The position numbers and the translations under genes are program-made. Below, one piece after another: positions 10,001 through 20,120 of a stretch of 64,000 bases of DNA (the stretch's first letter is position 1; each line of letters opens with the position of its first letter). Where the stretch lies: assembly GCF_019402645.1 (NCBI RefSeq), contig NZ_VKKS01000001.1, forward strand, positions 1,860,835 to 1,924,834, written 5' to 3'. The stretch comes from Morganella morganii. Its GTDB lineage: Bacteria > Pseudomonadota > Gammaproteobacteria > Enterobacterales > Enterobacteriaceae. Below the pieces are notes generated by a model. That model was not told where the DNA came from, did not search any database, and worked only from the letters and a program-made list of their open reading frames with translations.

Positions 10001-12310
10001 CTATTTCAGGGTAAAACTGACCGAACTGACCTGCCCGCTGAGATCCAGCACCGTCAGCTGATAACGCCCCGGAGTATCCAGGGTCAGCAGCAGCGGTTCG
10101 CCGGATTCGGTACTGCCGGCCTGGTCACCATTAAGAAACCACCACTGTGTGCCCTCGCCGCCCTGCGTCATCACCCGCAAATCAAGCGTTTTAGCCAGTG
10201 GCAGACGCCGCAGCACATCCCCTCCACGGATACCGGAAATCAGCAGGGGAGCAGCCTCCACCCGCAGCGGCGGACAGGTTTTGCTTACCGGCGGCAGACG
10301 GTGACTGCGGCGCTCACCCGGCGGCAGCCAGCTCTCCAGCGCTATCGGCCACAGTGCCACAGTTTTTTCCTGTGCATCCGGGCAATCCGGAGCCACCCGT
10401 TCCCCCTGCCCGTTAACCCAAATCACCGCATTAGTGCCGGACAGGCTTTCCTGCCCTGCTGACGGCAGGGTCGGCGGCACGGTATTATCCAGTACCAGCG
10501 CCATCCGCTGCTGACGGCAGTTCGGATCCTGTTTATCTGCCGCCAGTCCGGACGGCCAGCAAATCATTTTACTGCTGACACTGACGGGTTTCGGATCCGG
10601 TAATTTTTTGCCGCCGCGCGCACGAAGATAACTATCCACCTGATACAGGATAGGAATTGCCGTCGCAAACCCGGCCTGTCCGGCAACCGGGGTGCCGTCC
10701 GGACGCCCGACCCACACGCCGATGGTATAGCGGTTATTCACCCCCAGAGCCCAGGCATCGCGGTAGCCGTAACTGGTACCGGTCTTCCACGCCAGCGGCA
10801 CATCCTGCGCCAGACGGTCATCCGCCAGCGGCCTTGTTTCCCCGGCCATCACCCGCCGCGTGATCCATGCCGCTCCCGGGGATATCAGTTGCCGCTCTGC
10901 CAGCGGATCGTCCGGCCGGAAACGCACCGGCGCCACTTTCCCCTGCCTGGCAAACGCACTGTAGGCGGCGATCAGCTGATCCATCCGCGCCCCTGTCCCG
11001 CCCAGAATCAGCGACAGGTTCGGATCACTGCCGAGCGGAAAACGCAATTCCAGGCCAACATTACGCAGTCCGGCACTGAAACGCTTCGGGCCATAAACAT
11101 CCAGTAACTGAACCACCGGCAGATTCAGTGAACGGCGCAGTGCCTCACTGACACTCACCGGCCCGCTGAATCCGGTATCAAAATTGCCCGGCCGGTAATC
11201 ATTAAAACGGCGCGGCACATCCTGCAATAAGGATTCACTGTGGATAAGCCCGTCATCCATCGCCAGTGCATATAAAAACGGCTTCAGTGTTGAGCCCGGC
11301 GAACGCCAGGCGCTGTTCACATCCACATGACCGAAACGGGTATCATCGGAAAAATCGATAGAACCGACATAGCCCTTCACACTCATGTCGCGGTTATCCA
11401 CCACCATAATGCCGAGGGAGGTTTTTTCCGGCAGCTGATACTTACGGTTACGGGCCATTTCCTCCAGCTGCTGCTGAATAGCGGGGTTAATGGTGGTACG
11501 GATCACCGGGGCTTTCACTCCCGATGCCACCCGTCGTGCCAGAAGCGGTGCGGAATGCGGTACCCGGCGCGGTGCCAGCCAGATACTTTCCTGTTTTAGC
11601 TCATTTACCTTCGATTGCGGCCACACCTGAAACTCTGCCAGCCGGTCGAGTACTTTATTGCGGGCAGCTTCCGCACGCTGCGGATAGCGATCCGGCCGCA
11701 AGCGGCTCGGGGCCTGCGGCAGTACCGCCAGCAGTGCCGATTCCCCGGCGGTCAGTTCCGAAGGTGGCTTACCGAGATACATCCAGCTCGCCGCACCAAT
11801 GCCTTCCACGGTACCGCCATAAGGGGCGCGGTTGAGATACATCTCCAGAATCTCATCTTTGGAATAGTGCCATTCCAGCTGAATAGTGCGGAAAACCTGT
11901 TTCAGTTTGCCGGTCAGGGTGCGGTCATGAGGGTCAAGCAAACGGGCGACCTGCATGGAGAGTGTGCTGCCGCCGGACACAATGCGTCCGGAAGTCAGAT
12001 CCTGCAATGCCGCGCGGCCGATAGCCACCGGGTTAATGCCGGGATGCTGATAGAAATAGCGATCTTCATATGTCAGAAGTGCTTCAATAAATTCCGGTGA
12101 TACATCCTTCAGTGTGACCGGGTAGCGCCACACGCCGTTACTATCGGCAAAACGCCACAGCGGTGATCCGTCTTCGGCCGTGACCGTGCGCGCCATCACC
12201 ACCTCATCCAGCGGCAGAGGCCAGATTTTATCCGCCAGCCAGAGCAGCGGCGGCATCAGAACAATTGTTATCAGACCGGTCAGCGCAAGACGTTTAAACC
12301 ACACTTTCAT
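10001..12310 (-). CDS. pbpC: Penicillin-binding protein 1C (bifunctional glycosyltransferase/transpeptidase-like)
   Basis: PBP1C is a class A penicillin-binding protein anchored in the inner membrane. It has a signal anchor at about residues 9-30, then a GT51 transglycosylase domain (YEDRYFYQHPGINPVAIGRAA; GGSTLSMQVARLL; YLNRAPYGG). The transpeptidase domain carries the SPGSTLKP (SxxK) and KTGTSYGYRDAW (KTG) motifs, and a BiPBP C-terminal domain follows. At 769 residues it is full length. It lies directly after yfhM, the usual pairing with the bacterial alpha-2-macroglobulin, which suggests a shared role in repairing or defending the wall. Confidence 0.97.
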   Translation of the reverse strand: MKVWFKRLALTGLITIVLMPPLLWLADKIWPLPLDEVVMARTVTAEDGSPLWRFADSNGVWRYPVTLKDVSPEFIEALLTYEDRYFYQHPGINPVAIGRAALQDLTSGRIVSGGSTLSMQVARLLDPHDRTLTGKLKQVFRTIQLEWHYSKDEILEMYLNRAPYGGTVEGIGAASWMYLGKPPSELTAGESALLAVLPQAPSRLRPDRYPQRAEAARNKVLDRLAEFQVWPQSKVNELKQESIWLAPRRVPHSAPLLARRVASGVKAPVIRTTINPAIQQQLEEMARNRKYQLPEKTSLGIMVVDNRDMSVKGYVGSIDFSDDTRFGHVDVNSAWRSPGSTLKPFLYALAMDDGLIHSESLLQDVPRRFNDYRPGNFDTGFSGPVSVSEALRRSLNLPVVQLLDVYGPKRFSAGLRNVGLELRFPLGSDPNLSLILGGTGARMDQLIAAYSAFARQGKVAPVRFRPDDPLAERQLISPGAAWITRRVMAGETRPLADDRLAQDVPLAWKTGTSYGYRDAWALGVNNRYTIGVWVGRPDGTPVAGQAGFATAIPILYQVDSYLRARGGKKLPDPKPVSVSSKMICWPSGLAADKQDPNCRQQRMALVLDNTVPPTLPSAGQESLSGTNAVIWVNGQGERVAPDCPDAQEKTVALWPIALESWLPPGERRSHRLPPVSKTCPPLRVEAAPLLISGIRGGDVLRRLPLAKTLDLRVMTQGGEGTQWWFLNGDQAGSTESGEPLLLTLDTPGRYQLTVLDLSGQVSSVSFTLK

Positions 12311-12346
12311 GTATCAAACCGCATCATAAGAATTCTTAAGATAAAA

Positions 12347-12374
12347 ATGCCCTTATAACAGATTATAAGGGCAT
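12347..12374 (-). terminator. Hairpin between yfhM and pbpC
   Basis: A 12-bp perfect stem (ATGCCCTTATAA with its complement) and a 4-base loop are followed in the minus direction by a T run. It would reduce read-through from yfhM into pbpC, although only 36 bases remain before the pbpC start. Confidence 0.7.
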
Positions 12375-12428
12375 AAAACACATTATGCTGCCGCAGCCCG
12401 GAGAGGTTGCGGACAACAGACCGTGCCG

Positions 12429-15400
12429 TTAACGAACCACTTCCAGTGTCGCCGGTGTCACACCGGTAGCGCGCCAGGCCGGAATATACATCGATTCCAC
12501 CTGCGGAGCCGGAACACTGTATTTACCCGGTGTGACGGCACGGGCCAGATAGACCAGCGTTACCGGACGGTACTCTTCCACCGCCACCTGGGAAACAAAG
12601 CGATCATCACGGTACTCGGTATGACGGATATTGGCCTGTTGCATATCCTGAACAGCTTCCGCCAGGTTCGGCGCACTGTCAGCCAGGCTTGCACTGGCTG
12701 CCGCCAGGTTCTGGTTTTCCAGTTCCAGACCAGCCGGTAACAGATCCACCACCAGCGCATCCGGCACGTTGCGGTCTGCCTGAATATCCAGACGGATAGC
12801 CACCAGGTCGCCGCTGCTCAGACGGTCAATGCTGATCGGATTACCGTTCAGATCCATATACGTCCGCTTGATCTTCAGCACTTCGGATGACGGATGCGGC
12901 GCCTGTAACGGATAGCCGGTGATATTCACACGGCCGAACAGTTCCGTATCACCCCGGTTCGCCACACTGATACCGTTGTTCAGCTGTGCGGCAGTGAGTG
13001 TTTCACGCAGCGCACTGTCACGGCTGATCGCCGGGGCTTCCCCGTTGATCAGGGCAGACCACGGTTTTTCGCTCTGGTTAATATACTGACGGCCTGCCAG
13101 ATACAGCGCATTGCTTTCCTGAGTGGAGAAGTAACGATTATTCTGTATCTCCGCAGAAAGCGCCTGCAACTTGCCGTAACGCTGATCCGCATTGGAATCC
13201 GCCTCACTGAGCAGAGCAATAATCATCGCATCATCACGGATAGTGCTGCCGTAATCACCGGTGTAGACGCTGTCACGGTTTTTCATCACACCCAGACGGA
13301 TAGCTTCGTTACCGCGATCCGCATCCCCCATTTTCTTCAGGGCGATACCTAGCTGTACCAGAGCCAGACCACTTGCGGCATCGTCACGGCGCTGATACAC
13401 CTGACGCAGTGCCCCGAGCGGTGCTTTCTGCTGCTGTGCCAGAACATAACCGGCATAGGCCTGTACTGCAAAGCGCATCTGGTCGCTGTTACCGTAATAG
13501 TTGCTGCTGATCACCGAACGATCCTGCAAATAGCGCAGCAGCCGGTTATTGGCATTACTCAGGGCATCCGCCGGGACGTCAAAACCGCGCTGTCCGGCAC
13601 GGAACAGGAAATCTGTCGCATACGCTGTCAGCCACGGCTCTTCCGCACCGCTGTTATCCCACAGGGAGAAACTGCCGTCGCTGCGCTGCATACCGAGCAG
13701 ATGCGGGATACCCGTCATCACTGCCTGACGGCGTCCGGCATCAGTCTGGGTTTTGATGCCCAGTTTTTTCAGCTCAGCCTCAGAGGAATACAGGGACGGA
13801 TACAGCCCGCTCACGGTCTGCTCCAGACAACCATACGGATAGGCATAAAGTTCGCGGATATAACGCGAAATATCCAGCGGCGGACGGCTGGTCAGCACCA
13901 TTTCACCGGAAACGGTATTCCCGTCCAGATAACCGATCTGATCGGCAGGTAATACCCATTCCCCGCCATTACCGAGCGACATAGAATAAGAAACCGTTTC
14001 TGCCGGATAAGCCGGACGCACGCCGATTTTCCAGCTGTTTTTGTAGGTGTTGCTGCTCTCATCAGGCAGTTTCAGCCCTTTGACCGTCATAAACACCTCG
14101 CCCTGACCAAAGCCGTTCGCGGCTTCAACCGGGACATTCACGGAAGTGCGCTGACCTTTCGCCAGAGTGACTTCTTTTTCTGCCCCGCCGTTGAGATGCA
14201 CCATACCGTCCGCGCTGAAATTCACGGTCAGATTCTGTGTTTCATCGGTCAGGTTGGTCAGATCAAGCGTCAGCTGAGAACGGTCACCACCGGCCATAAA
14301 GCGCGGCAGCGCCATCTGGCTGATCACCGGTGCGGCAACAATCACTTTATTCTGCGCGTGGCCGAAATCTTCATCCGTCCAGGCCTGCGCCATCAGACGC
14401 AGTTCGCCGTTAAAATCCGGTATCGGCAGAGTGACAGTACCTTCGCCCTGCGCATTCAGTTCCACCGGTGTCGCCTGCTGCGCGATAATCTGCACGTCTG
14501 TCAGTGGTTTCAGGCCGCCGCGATCCGGTCCATCGCCACCGTCACCGCCGAACCGCAGAGTGCCGGAACGACCGCCGCCCTCGATCAGCTGACCATACAC
14601 ATCATACTGATCAACGCTGTAACGTTTGCGTCCGAAGAAGGCGTCATACGGATCCGGCGTTTTGTAGCCGGTGATATTGAGCACACCGGTATCCACCGCA
14701 GAAATCAGGACATTAACTTTTTCCGGAGCCGGTTTGCCGTCCTGCGCTTTCGCTTTGATTTTCACGGTCAGATCCTGATTCGGACGAATGCGTGCCGGAG
14801 TATCCAGCACCACATCAATCTTACGGCCCGGATCGGCCATCGGGATATGCAGGATGCCCACCGCACGTTTGATGGTCGCCTGGCGGGAACTGTCACCCGG
14901 ACGGACAACCACGGCGGTCGCGTACAGGTCGTGGCGCGTCCACTCTTTGTTCAGCGGTACTTCCACATCAGTGCCGCCTTCCGGCACATCCACTTCCTGC
15001 CACCATAGCGGACCGTCACTGGACTCCAGCAGCACATAGCCTTTACCGGCCTGTGGTGCAGTCACATTCAGTTTAACTTTATCACCGGCGTGATAATTTG
15101 GTTTATCCAGTTTCAGTTTCACCTGATCCGGGCGAACCGCGCCGGTACCGCCGGTGTTATCCTGCCAGGAATATCCAGCCCAGAAACGCACGCTGCTGGT
15201 CAGCCCGGTGGACGGATCCACCACTTCCAGACGGTATGCTCCCCAGGAAACCGGGACGGTCACTTTTGCTGTGCCGTCTTTGGCGATACTGATTTTGTCA
15301 TCAGACATCACGAGGTCTTTCTGATCATAACCGGATGACCAGCCTTCGGAATCAGACCAGCGCCAGTAATAATCACGGCGCTCATAAATCAGGCGCGCAT

Positions 15401-17450
15401 TCAGATCATCGGCGTTTAATTTATTACCCTGACGATCGGTATAAACAATTTCAAATTCAGCCAGTGAATCTTCATCCGTGCTGTACTGAGACACATACTT
15501 ATCAGTACGGTAGTCATACACCTCTTTTTTGGCGAAGATCGGGCGGATACCGGCCATTTTCGGTGCAGGCCATACCGCAACATCCGCACGGCGGGTCACC
15601 GGACGACCGCCGGTTTCCATCAGGCTCGCCTGAAGGATCAATTTAAACGGCGATTTCACCTCTTTCCAGTAGTCATTACTGATGGTGAATGCCGCCTCCC
15701 CGCCGTCATTCATGGTTTCATCAAACTCATCCAGGGTACGGGTCAGGTTTTCTTCCTGAATATTACCGAATTCAAACCCCGGCAGTTTGGCGGACGCTTC
15801 GCGATCCGGACGCATAAAAAGTTGTCCGGTCAGTTGGTTACCGGCCGCCGGCGCACCATAGAGATAATGACCTTCAATCTCAAAATCAGCGGACTGCTGC
15901 GTGGTGATTGGCTGCTTATCGGTTTTGATTTCCATTGCCATGCGTTCAGGCATGAAATCTTCCACATTGACGCTATAAAAGCGCGGCGTGTTATCCCCGA
16001 GGTCAAAACGCAGCGTCAGTTTGCCGGTTTCGATGTTTTCCGGAATCACATACTGATATTGATAGAGCCCGTTTTCCGGCTGCCAGACGAAGGTGGATGC
16101 CACCTGACCGTCATTTTTCAGCACATCCGCTTTAACCGGCTGGTCTTTGAGCGGATGGCCGTCGCCGTCACGCAACAGGCCGTTGATAACAAGGGTTTCC
16201 CCCGGACGGTACAGATCACGCGGCCCAAAGACGAAAAATTGTTTTGCGTAACCCTGCGGACCGGCGATATCGAATTCTGCCAGGTCAAGTGCCGGATTTT
16301 TCAGGTCGATCATACTGGTCTGGCCGTTGTTAATCGCCAGTAACAGCGCGGCATCCGCCCCGCGATCCAGTTTTGCGTGACCGCTGCTGTCCGTTTCCGC
16401 TTTGCCCAGAAGCTGACCTTTGCTGTCGAGCAGGCGGATTTCCACTCCTTTCAGAGCACTGCCTTTGGCCAGCGACTGTGTGAACACATCCAGTTCATTC
16501 AGGTAGCTGTGCATGGAGACGCCGATATCACTCAGGGTAAAGAGCGTTGCAGGCATGGTGTAACTGTAACGTCCGGCCTGCTGCATTACCGCCAGATACA
16601 CCCCTTCTTCCTGTAACTGCTTGATATCCTTCAGCGGAATCTGCATATTTTCGCGGGTGTTCTTCTGCGGATTCAGATCAAAACGCCCGGTATAGACCAG
16701 ATCGGTATTATTCAGCAGATCATCCGAATTCCAGTACTGGAGATTGTTGCCGTACTGCCAGCTTGCGAGGAAAGATGCCAGGGAATCCGGTTTGATGCGG
16801 TAAAAATTGACATCAATGCTGTCCACATTCAGCGCGAATACCGGCAGTCCCTGTAAGATATCCGACGGGAACAGTGAACCGCGGCTGGCAAAGCCGACAC
16901 TCGGTGTCACATCCGCAGTGGTCAGTTTTAAATCATAGCCGTTAACCAGCGTGCGTTCGTTAATGCCCCGCACGCCCCGATCGATACTCAGCTGCAATTC
17001 CCGCGACGGCGGCAGATGCCGCATACGCAGTTCCATCAGGTTATCCGACAGCTCCCACGCCCCTTCCAGCTTGCCGTTTTTCACATCCACCAGACGGGCA
17101 AACTGACTGAAATCCTGATTCGGATCCAGCGGAACAGAGAATGTCACCACCATCGCATTCGCGCCGTCGAGCTGAAGCTCAGAGGCATCGATGATAGTCA
17201 CATCTTTCCCGGCATAGCGTTTGGCCAGCTCTGCCAGCGATGCGGCATCATGTGCTTTTTTCGGAGACTGAGATGAAACGGATGAGGAAGACGTGTTTTC
17301 TTTATTATTGGCTGGTGCGCTGTCATTACTGCCAGCCGCCGTTGTTTTACTGCCGGTGTCATCACAACCCGTGAGCGCCAGCGCTGAAGCAAGCAGCACT
17401 GCAATGCAGCGCTTTTTGCCGGGACCCTGTCCTGCAATCGGAGAACGCAT
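12429..17450 (-). CDS. yfhM: Bacterial alpha-2-macroglobulin lipoprotein (YfhM/ECAM)
   Basis: This 1673-residue periplasmic protease trap is predicted to be anchored to the inner membrane. The start at 17450 gives a lipoprotein signal peptide with lipobox LALTGC near residue 28. The Ser/Asn-rich stretch that follows is typical of lipoprotein linkers. MG domains cover most of the protein. The thioester motif CLEQ, which covalently captures proteases, is intact at residues 1208-1211 (codons at 13818-13829), inside YPYGCLEQTVSGLYPSLY. The in-frame ATG at 17486 would put 12 extra residues before the signal. It is paired with pbpC downstream. Confidence 0.97.
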   Translation of the reverse strand: MRSPIAGQGPGKKRCIAVLLASALALTGCDDTGSKTTAAGSNDSAPANNKENTSSSSVSSQSPKKAHDAASLAELAKRYAGKDVTIIDASELQLDGANAMVVTFSVPLDPNQDFSQFARLVDVKNGKLEGAWELSDNLMELRMRHLPPSRELQLSIDRGVRGINERTLVNGYDLKLTTADVTPSVGFASRGSLFPSDILQGLPVFALNVDSIDVNFYRIKPDSLASFLASWQYGNNLQYWNSDDLLNNTDLVYTGRFDLNPQKNTRENMQIPLKDIKQLQEEGVYLAVMQQAGRYSYTMPATLFTLSDIGVSMHSYLNELDVFTQSLAKGSALKGVEIRLLDSKGQLLGKAETDSSGHAKLDRGADAALLLAINNGQTSMIDLKNPALDLAEFDIAGPQGYAKQFFVFGPRDLYRPGETLVINGLLRDGDGHPLKDQPVKADVLKNDGQVASTFVWQPENGLYQYQYVIPENIETGKLTLRFDLGDNTPRFYSVNVEDFMPERMAMEIKTDKQPITTQQSADFEIEGHYLYGAPAAGNQLTGQLFMRPDREASAKLPGFEFGNIQEENLTRTLDEFDETMNDGGEAAFTISNDYWKEVKSPFKLILQASLMETGGRPVTRRADVAVWPAPKMAGIRPIFAKKEVYDYRTDKYVSQYSTDEDSLAEFEIVYTDRQGNKLNADDLNARLIYERRDYYWRWSDSEGWSSGYDQKDLVMSDDKISIAKDGTAKVTVPVSWGAYRLEVVDPSTGLTSSVRFWAGYSWQDNTGGTGAVRPDQVKLKLDKPNYHAGDKVKLNVTAPQAGKGYVLLESSDGPLWWQEVDVPEGGTDVEVPLNKEWTRHDLYATAVVVRPGDSSRQATIKRAVGILHIPMADPGRKIDVVLDTPARIRPNQDLTVKIKAKAQDGKPAPEKVNVLISAVDTGVLNITGYKTPDPYDAFFGRKRYSVDQYDVYGQLIEGGGRSGTLRFGGDGGDGPDRGGLKPLTDVQIIAQQATPVELNAQGEGTVTLPIPDFNGELRLMAQAWTDEDFGHAQNKVIVAAPVISQMALPRFMAGGDRSQLTLDLTNLTDETQNLTVNFSADGMVHLNGGAEKEVTLAKGQRTSVNVPVEAANGFGQGEVFMTVKGLKLPDESSNTYKNSWKIGVRPAYPAETVSYSMSLGNGGEWVLPADQIGYLDGNTVSGEMVLTSRPPLDISRYIRELYAYPYGCLEQTVSGLYPSLYSSEAELKKLGIKTQTDAGRRQAVMTGIPHLLGMQRSDGSFSLWDNSGAEEPWLTAYATDFLFRAGQRGFDVPADALSNANNRLLRYLQDRSVISSNYYGNSDQMRFAVQAYAGYVLAQQQKAPLGALRQVYQRRDDAASGLALVQLGIALKKMGDADRGNEAIRLGVMKNRDSVYTGDYGSTIRDDAMIIALLSEADSNADQRYGKLQALSAEIQNNRYFSTQESNALYLAGRQYINQSEKPWSALINGEAPAISRDSALRETLTAAQLNNGISVANRGDTELFGRVNITGYPLQAPHPSSEVLKIKRTYMDLNGNPISIDRLSSGDLVAIRLDIQADRNVPDALVVDLLPAGLELENQNLAAASASLADSAPNLAEAVQDMQQANIRHTEYRDDRFVSQVAVEEYRPVTLVYLARAVTPGKYSVPAPQVESMYIPAWRATGVTPATLEVVR

Positions 17451-17592
17451 AATCAATCCTTTCTGGTGAACCCGGAAAACGGGCACTTGTTCGGTATTAT
17501 TTCACGAAGTGTAAACAAAGCCTAAACAAGCGTATAGTGCATTATTCTGAATATATGCAATATTGATATTCATTGTCAGTGATAAATTATCA

Positions 17593-18015
17593 TTACGCTT
17601 CAGTTACCGGAATGGCATTGCGCAGCCAGCCACCGAGACGGCGCTGGTAGAATGCCTGTATGTGTTGTGTCAGGAAGTGCGTCAGTCCGTCATTTTCATC
17701 CGGGTTTAACAGACAAAAATCAATGTGTTCCCCGTCATCAAGATGATCCATTGCTGCCTCTGCCGCCTGCCGGATCACGATGTCCGCATCCTGCTCTTCA
17801 CTGAGTTCCAGCACAATCAGTAATGCCGCCTCATCCGGGACAGAATTGTTTTTTTCAGCTGCCATCACCCAAAATGCACGGCGCACCGGTTTATGCTGTT
17901 TAAACACGCTGGTCAGTGCATCCAGCACCGCGTCCGGTTTATTTTCCGGCACACTCAGCAGCAGTGCAGTGCCCTGTTCAATCATCACTTCCTGTGCCGG
18001 GAGTAGATCCGCCAT
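17593..18015 (-). CDS. SseB-like protein, C-terminal domain only
   Basis: The 140-residue product aligns only with the second half of E. coli SseB (258 residues): note the shared ends HFLTQHIQAFYQRR and LGGWLRN. The start at 18015 (MADLLPAQEV) has AAGGAG seven bases upstream, so the short form appears to be translated as such. An in-frame start 14 codons earlier (18057) is less likely. The N-terminal SseB domain is absent, and sseA, its E. coli neighbour, is missing between yfhM and this gene. SseB function is poorly defined (enhanced serine sensitivity on overexpression). Confidence 0.8.
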   Translation of the reverse strand: MADLLPAQEVMIEQGTALLLSVPENKPDAVLDALTSVFKQHKPVRRAFWVMAAEKNNSVPDEAALLIVLELSEEQDADIVIRQAAEAAMDHLDDGEHIDFCLLNPDENDGLTHFLTQHIQAFYQRRLGGWLRNAIPVTEA

Positions 18016-18118
18016 CACAGAACTCCTTATGTCAGTTTCTGTCTTTTTAAACATCACAGAAAAACGGTCACACCTGTGTGTGACCGTTTTATAACAGAAT
18101 CAGTATTGCGATACCCGG

Positions 18119-19414
18119 TTATTGTCCGGCTTTTTTCAGCAGCAGTGCTGCCACGGTACGCACACCATAGCCGGTTGCACCCGCTGACCATAATTCAGAC
18201 GGCGCTTTGCGGTAAGTCGCTGAGCAGTCGATGTGCAGCCAGTTTTTGCGGTAATCTTCCACAAAATGAGACAGGAATGCCGCTGCGGTACTTGCTCCGG
18301 CCGTATTCGGGGCCCCTGTGTTGCACAGATCAGCAAAGGAGGACGGGCACTGACGACGGTGGAATTCTGCCAGCGGCAGACGCCAGAACATCTCTTTTTC
18401 CTGATCAGCGGCTGACATCAGTTCATTGTACAGCGCGTCGTCGAAGCTCAACACTGAGTGATAGTCGTTACCGACGGCGGTTTTCGCCGCACCGGTCAGC
18501 GTGGCGGCATCAATGATAAACCCGGCGTTATCTTTGTCCGCTTCAATCAGACCATCCGCCAGCACCAGACGCCCTTCTGCATCGGTATTCATGATTTCAA
18601 CAGATTTACCGTTGCTGTAACGGATGATATCACCCAGTTTGAAGGCATTGCCGCTCACCAGGTTATCCGCGATACACAGATACAGTTTGACGCGTTTTTG
18701 CAGGCCACGGCTGATAGCCATCGCCAGTGCGCCGGTCAGGGTAGCAGCGCCGCCCATATCGGCTTTCATGGAGTCCATAGAAGAAGACGGTTTCAGGCTG
18801 TAACCGCCGGAGTCAAAGGTGATCCCTTTACCGACCAGACTGGCAAATACCGGTGCATTTTCCTGTTTACCCGGATTGTAATCCAGTGCCAGCAGTACCG
18901 GCGGACGCACAGAACCGCGGCCGACCGTGTGGATCCCCATATAACCCTGCTCGCGTAAATCATCCCCTTTGATGATACGGTAGCCGACGGAATTGCAGGA
19001 AACGCCGCACAGCAGATCAACTGCGCGCTGCGCCAGCTGTTCCGGACTCAGTTCTTCCGCAGGGGTGTTGATAATATCACGTACCCAGTCGATGATGCGG
19101 ATACGGTGTTCCAGCTCGGTTTTATCCGCTTCCGGTAATTCCGGCCATTCAATAGAACGCGCTCCTTTCGGGCCGCGGAATCCCTGCCAGAATGCCCAGC
19201 TGGTTTCCAGATCCCAGTTACTGCCGCTCAGCACCACATTGCGGATGCCCTGACCATCGATTTTGCGGCCTGCGCTCTGCACGGCGCACAGCATCCCTTT
19301 ACGGCTTAAATGAACAGTCATTCCCTTGTCAGTCGCGCTGACCAGGGCTTTCTCTCCCCACGCCGGAGAAGCAGGTTCATACGATAAGGTTACAGGCATG
19401 ATGAGTTGCGTCAT
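18119..19414 (-). CDS. pepB: Peptidase B (M17 leucyl aminopeptidase family)
   Basis: PepB is a cytoplasmic aminopeptidase that prefers acidic N-terminal residues and needs two metal ions. The start at 19414 ([10 protein letters not shown]) gives 431 residues, close to E. coli (427). The metal and active-site motifs [16 protein letters not shown] (near 196-211) and [14 protein letters not shown] (near 275-288) are intact. It lies at the 3' end of the isc cluster, after iscX, as in E. coli. Confidence 0.97.
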   Translation of the reverse strand: MTQLIMPVTLSYEPASPAWGEKALVSATDKGMTVHLSRKGMLCAVQSAGRKIDGQGIRNVVLSGSNWDLETSWAFWQGFRGPKGARSIEWPELPEADKTELEHRIRIIDWVRDIINTPAEELSPEQLAQRAVDLLCGVSCNSVGYRIIKGDDLREQGYMGIHTVGRGSVRPPVLLALDYNPGKQENAPVFASLVGKGITFDSGGYSLKPSSSMDSMKADMGGAATLTGALAMAISRGLQKRVKLYLCIADNLVSGNAFKLGDIIRYSNGKSVEIMNTDAEGRLVLADGLIEADKDNAGFIIDAATLTGAAKTAVGNDYHSVLSFDDALYNELMSAADQEKEMFWRLPLAEFHRRQCPSSFADLCNTGAPNTAGASTAAAFLSHFVEDYRKNWLHIDCSATYRKAPSELWSAGATGYGVRTVAALLLKKAGQ

Positions 19415-19500
19415 TTCGTTCTCTCTTTTGACTTTTAGACTGCCGTAACAGTCAGATTTTATTTGAGGAATGCACGGCGTGCTGATCTGCAACAGCATAC

Positions 19501-19546
19501 GCGCATCAGAGACCGCACGCTAACACAATTGTGCGGCCTGATGCGC
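19501..19546. repeat. Long inverted repeat between iscX and pepB
   Basis: GCGCATCAG and an internal CCGCAC arm pair with GTGCGG and CTGATGCGC further on, making a long interrupted hairpin. No clear T run follows on the minus side, so it may be an mRNA-processing or stability element rather than a terminator. Confidence 0.55.
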
Positions 19547-19559
19547 GTAACAAAAGACA

Positions 19560-19760
19560 TCATTCAAATTCGTCGAGCCAGACTAACAAAATTGCTTCTA
19601 ATACTTTTTCGTTAGATTTTTCCGGTGCATCGTCAAATTCATCCAGTTCGCAAATCCACTGATGCATATCAGTGAAGCGCACGGTTTTCGGATCCACATC
19701 CGGGTACAGATCATACAGAGCTTCGCCGATTTCACGGCTGTCCTGCCATTTCAGTCCCAT
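19560..19760 (-). CDS. iscX: Iron-sulfur cluster assembly protein IscX
   Basis: This small acidic protein of 66 residues binds IscS and iron and tunes desulfurase activity. It opens [17 protein letters not shown] and shows the conserved [20 protein letters not shown] and LDEFDD segments. It lies 14 bases after fdx in the isc operon. Confidence 0.97.
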   Translation of the reverse strand: MGLKWQDSREIGEALYDLYPDVDPKTVRFTDMHQWICELDEFDDAPEKSNEKVLEAILLVWLDEFE

Positions 19761-19774
19761 TTCAGGCTCCTTTA

Positions 19775-20110
19775 TCAGTGCTCGCGCGCATGGTTAATGG
19801 TGTATTTCGGGATTTCCACCACCAGATCTTCATCCGCGACTTTCGCCTGGCAGCTCAGGCGGCTTTCCGGCTCCAGCCCCCAGGCTTTGTCCAGCATGTC
19901 ATCTTCCAGCTCACTGCTCTCTTCAAGGGAGTCAAACCCTTCGCGGACGATACAGTGGCAGGTGGTGCAGGCACATGATTTCTCACAGGCATGTTCAATT
20001 TCGATACCGTTACGCAGGGCAACATCCAGAATTGACTCACCTTCATTTGCGTCGTATACCGCACCTTCAGGGCATAATGACTCATGCGGTAAAAAAACAA
20101 TTTTAGGCAT
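19775..20110 (-). CDS. fdx: [2Fe-2S] ferredoxin of the ISC system
   Basis: Fdx is an adrenodoxin-type ferredoxin of 111 residues that supplies electrons for cluster assembly on IscU. The start at 20110 ([10 protein letters not shown]) matches E. coli. The cluster ligands are in [14 protein letters not shown] together with the distal Cys in SRLSCQA. The gene lies 10 bases after hscA. Confidence 0.98.
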   Translation of the reverse strand: MPKIVFLPHESLCPEGAVYDANEGESILDVALRNGIEIEHACEKSCACTTCHCIVREGFDSLEESSELEDDMLDKAWGLEPESRLSCQAKVADEDLVVEIPKYTINHAREH

Positions 20111-20120
20111 AATCTTCCCG

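Noticed and set aside
14196..15008. 270-residue plus-strand frame
   Set aside because: It lies wholly antisense to the alpha-2-macroglobulin gene and has the His/Arg-rich composition of a shadow frame.
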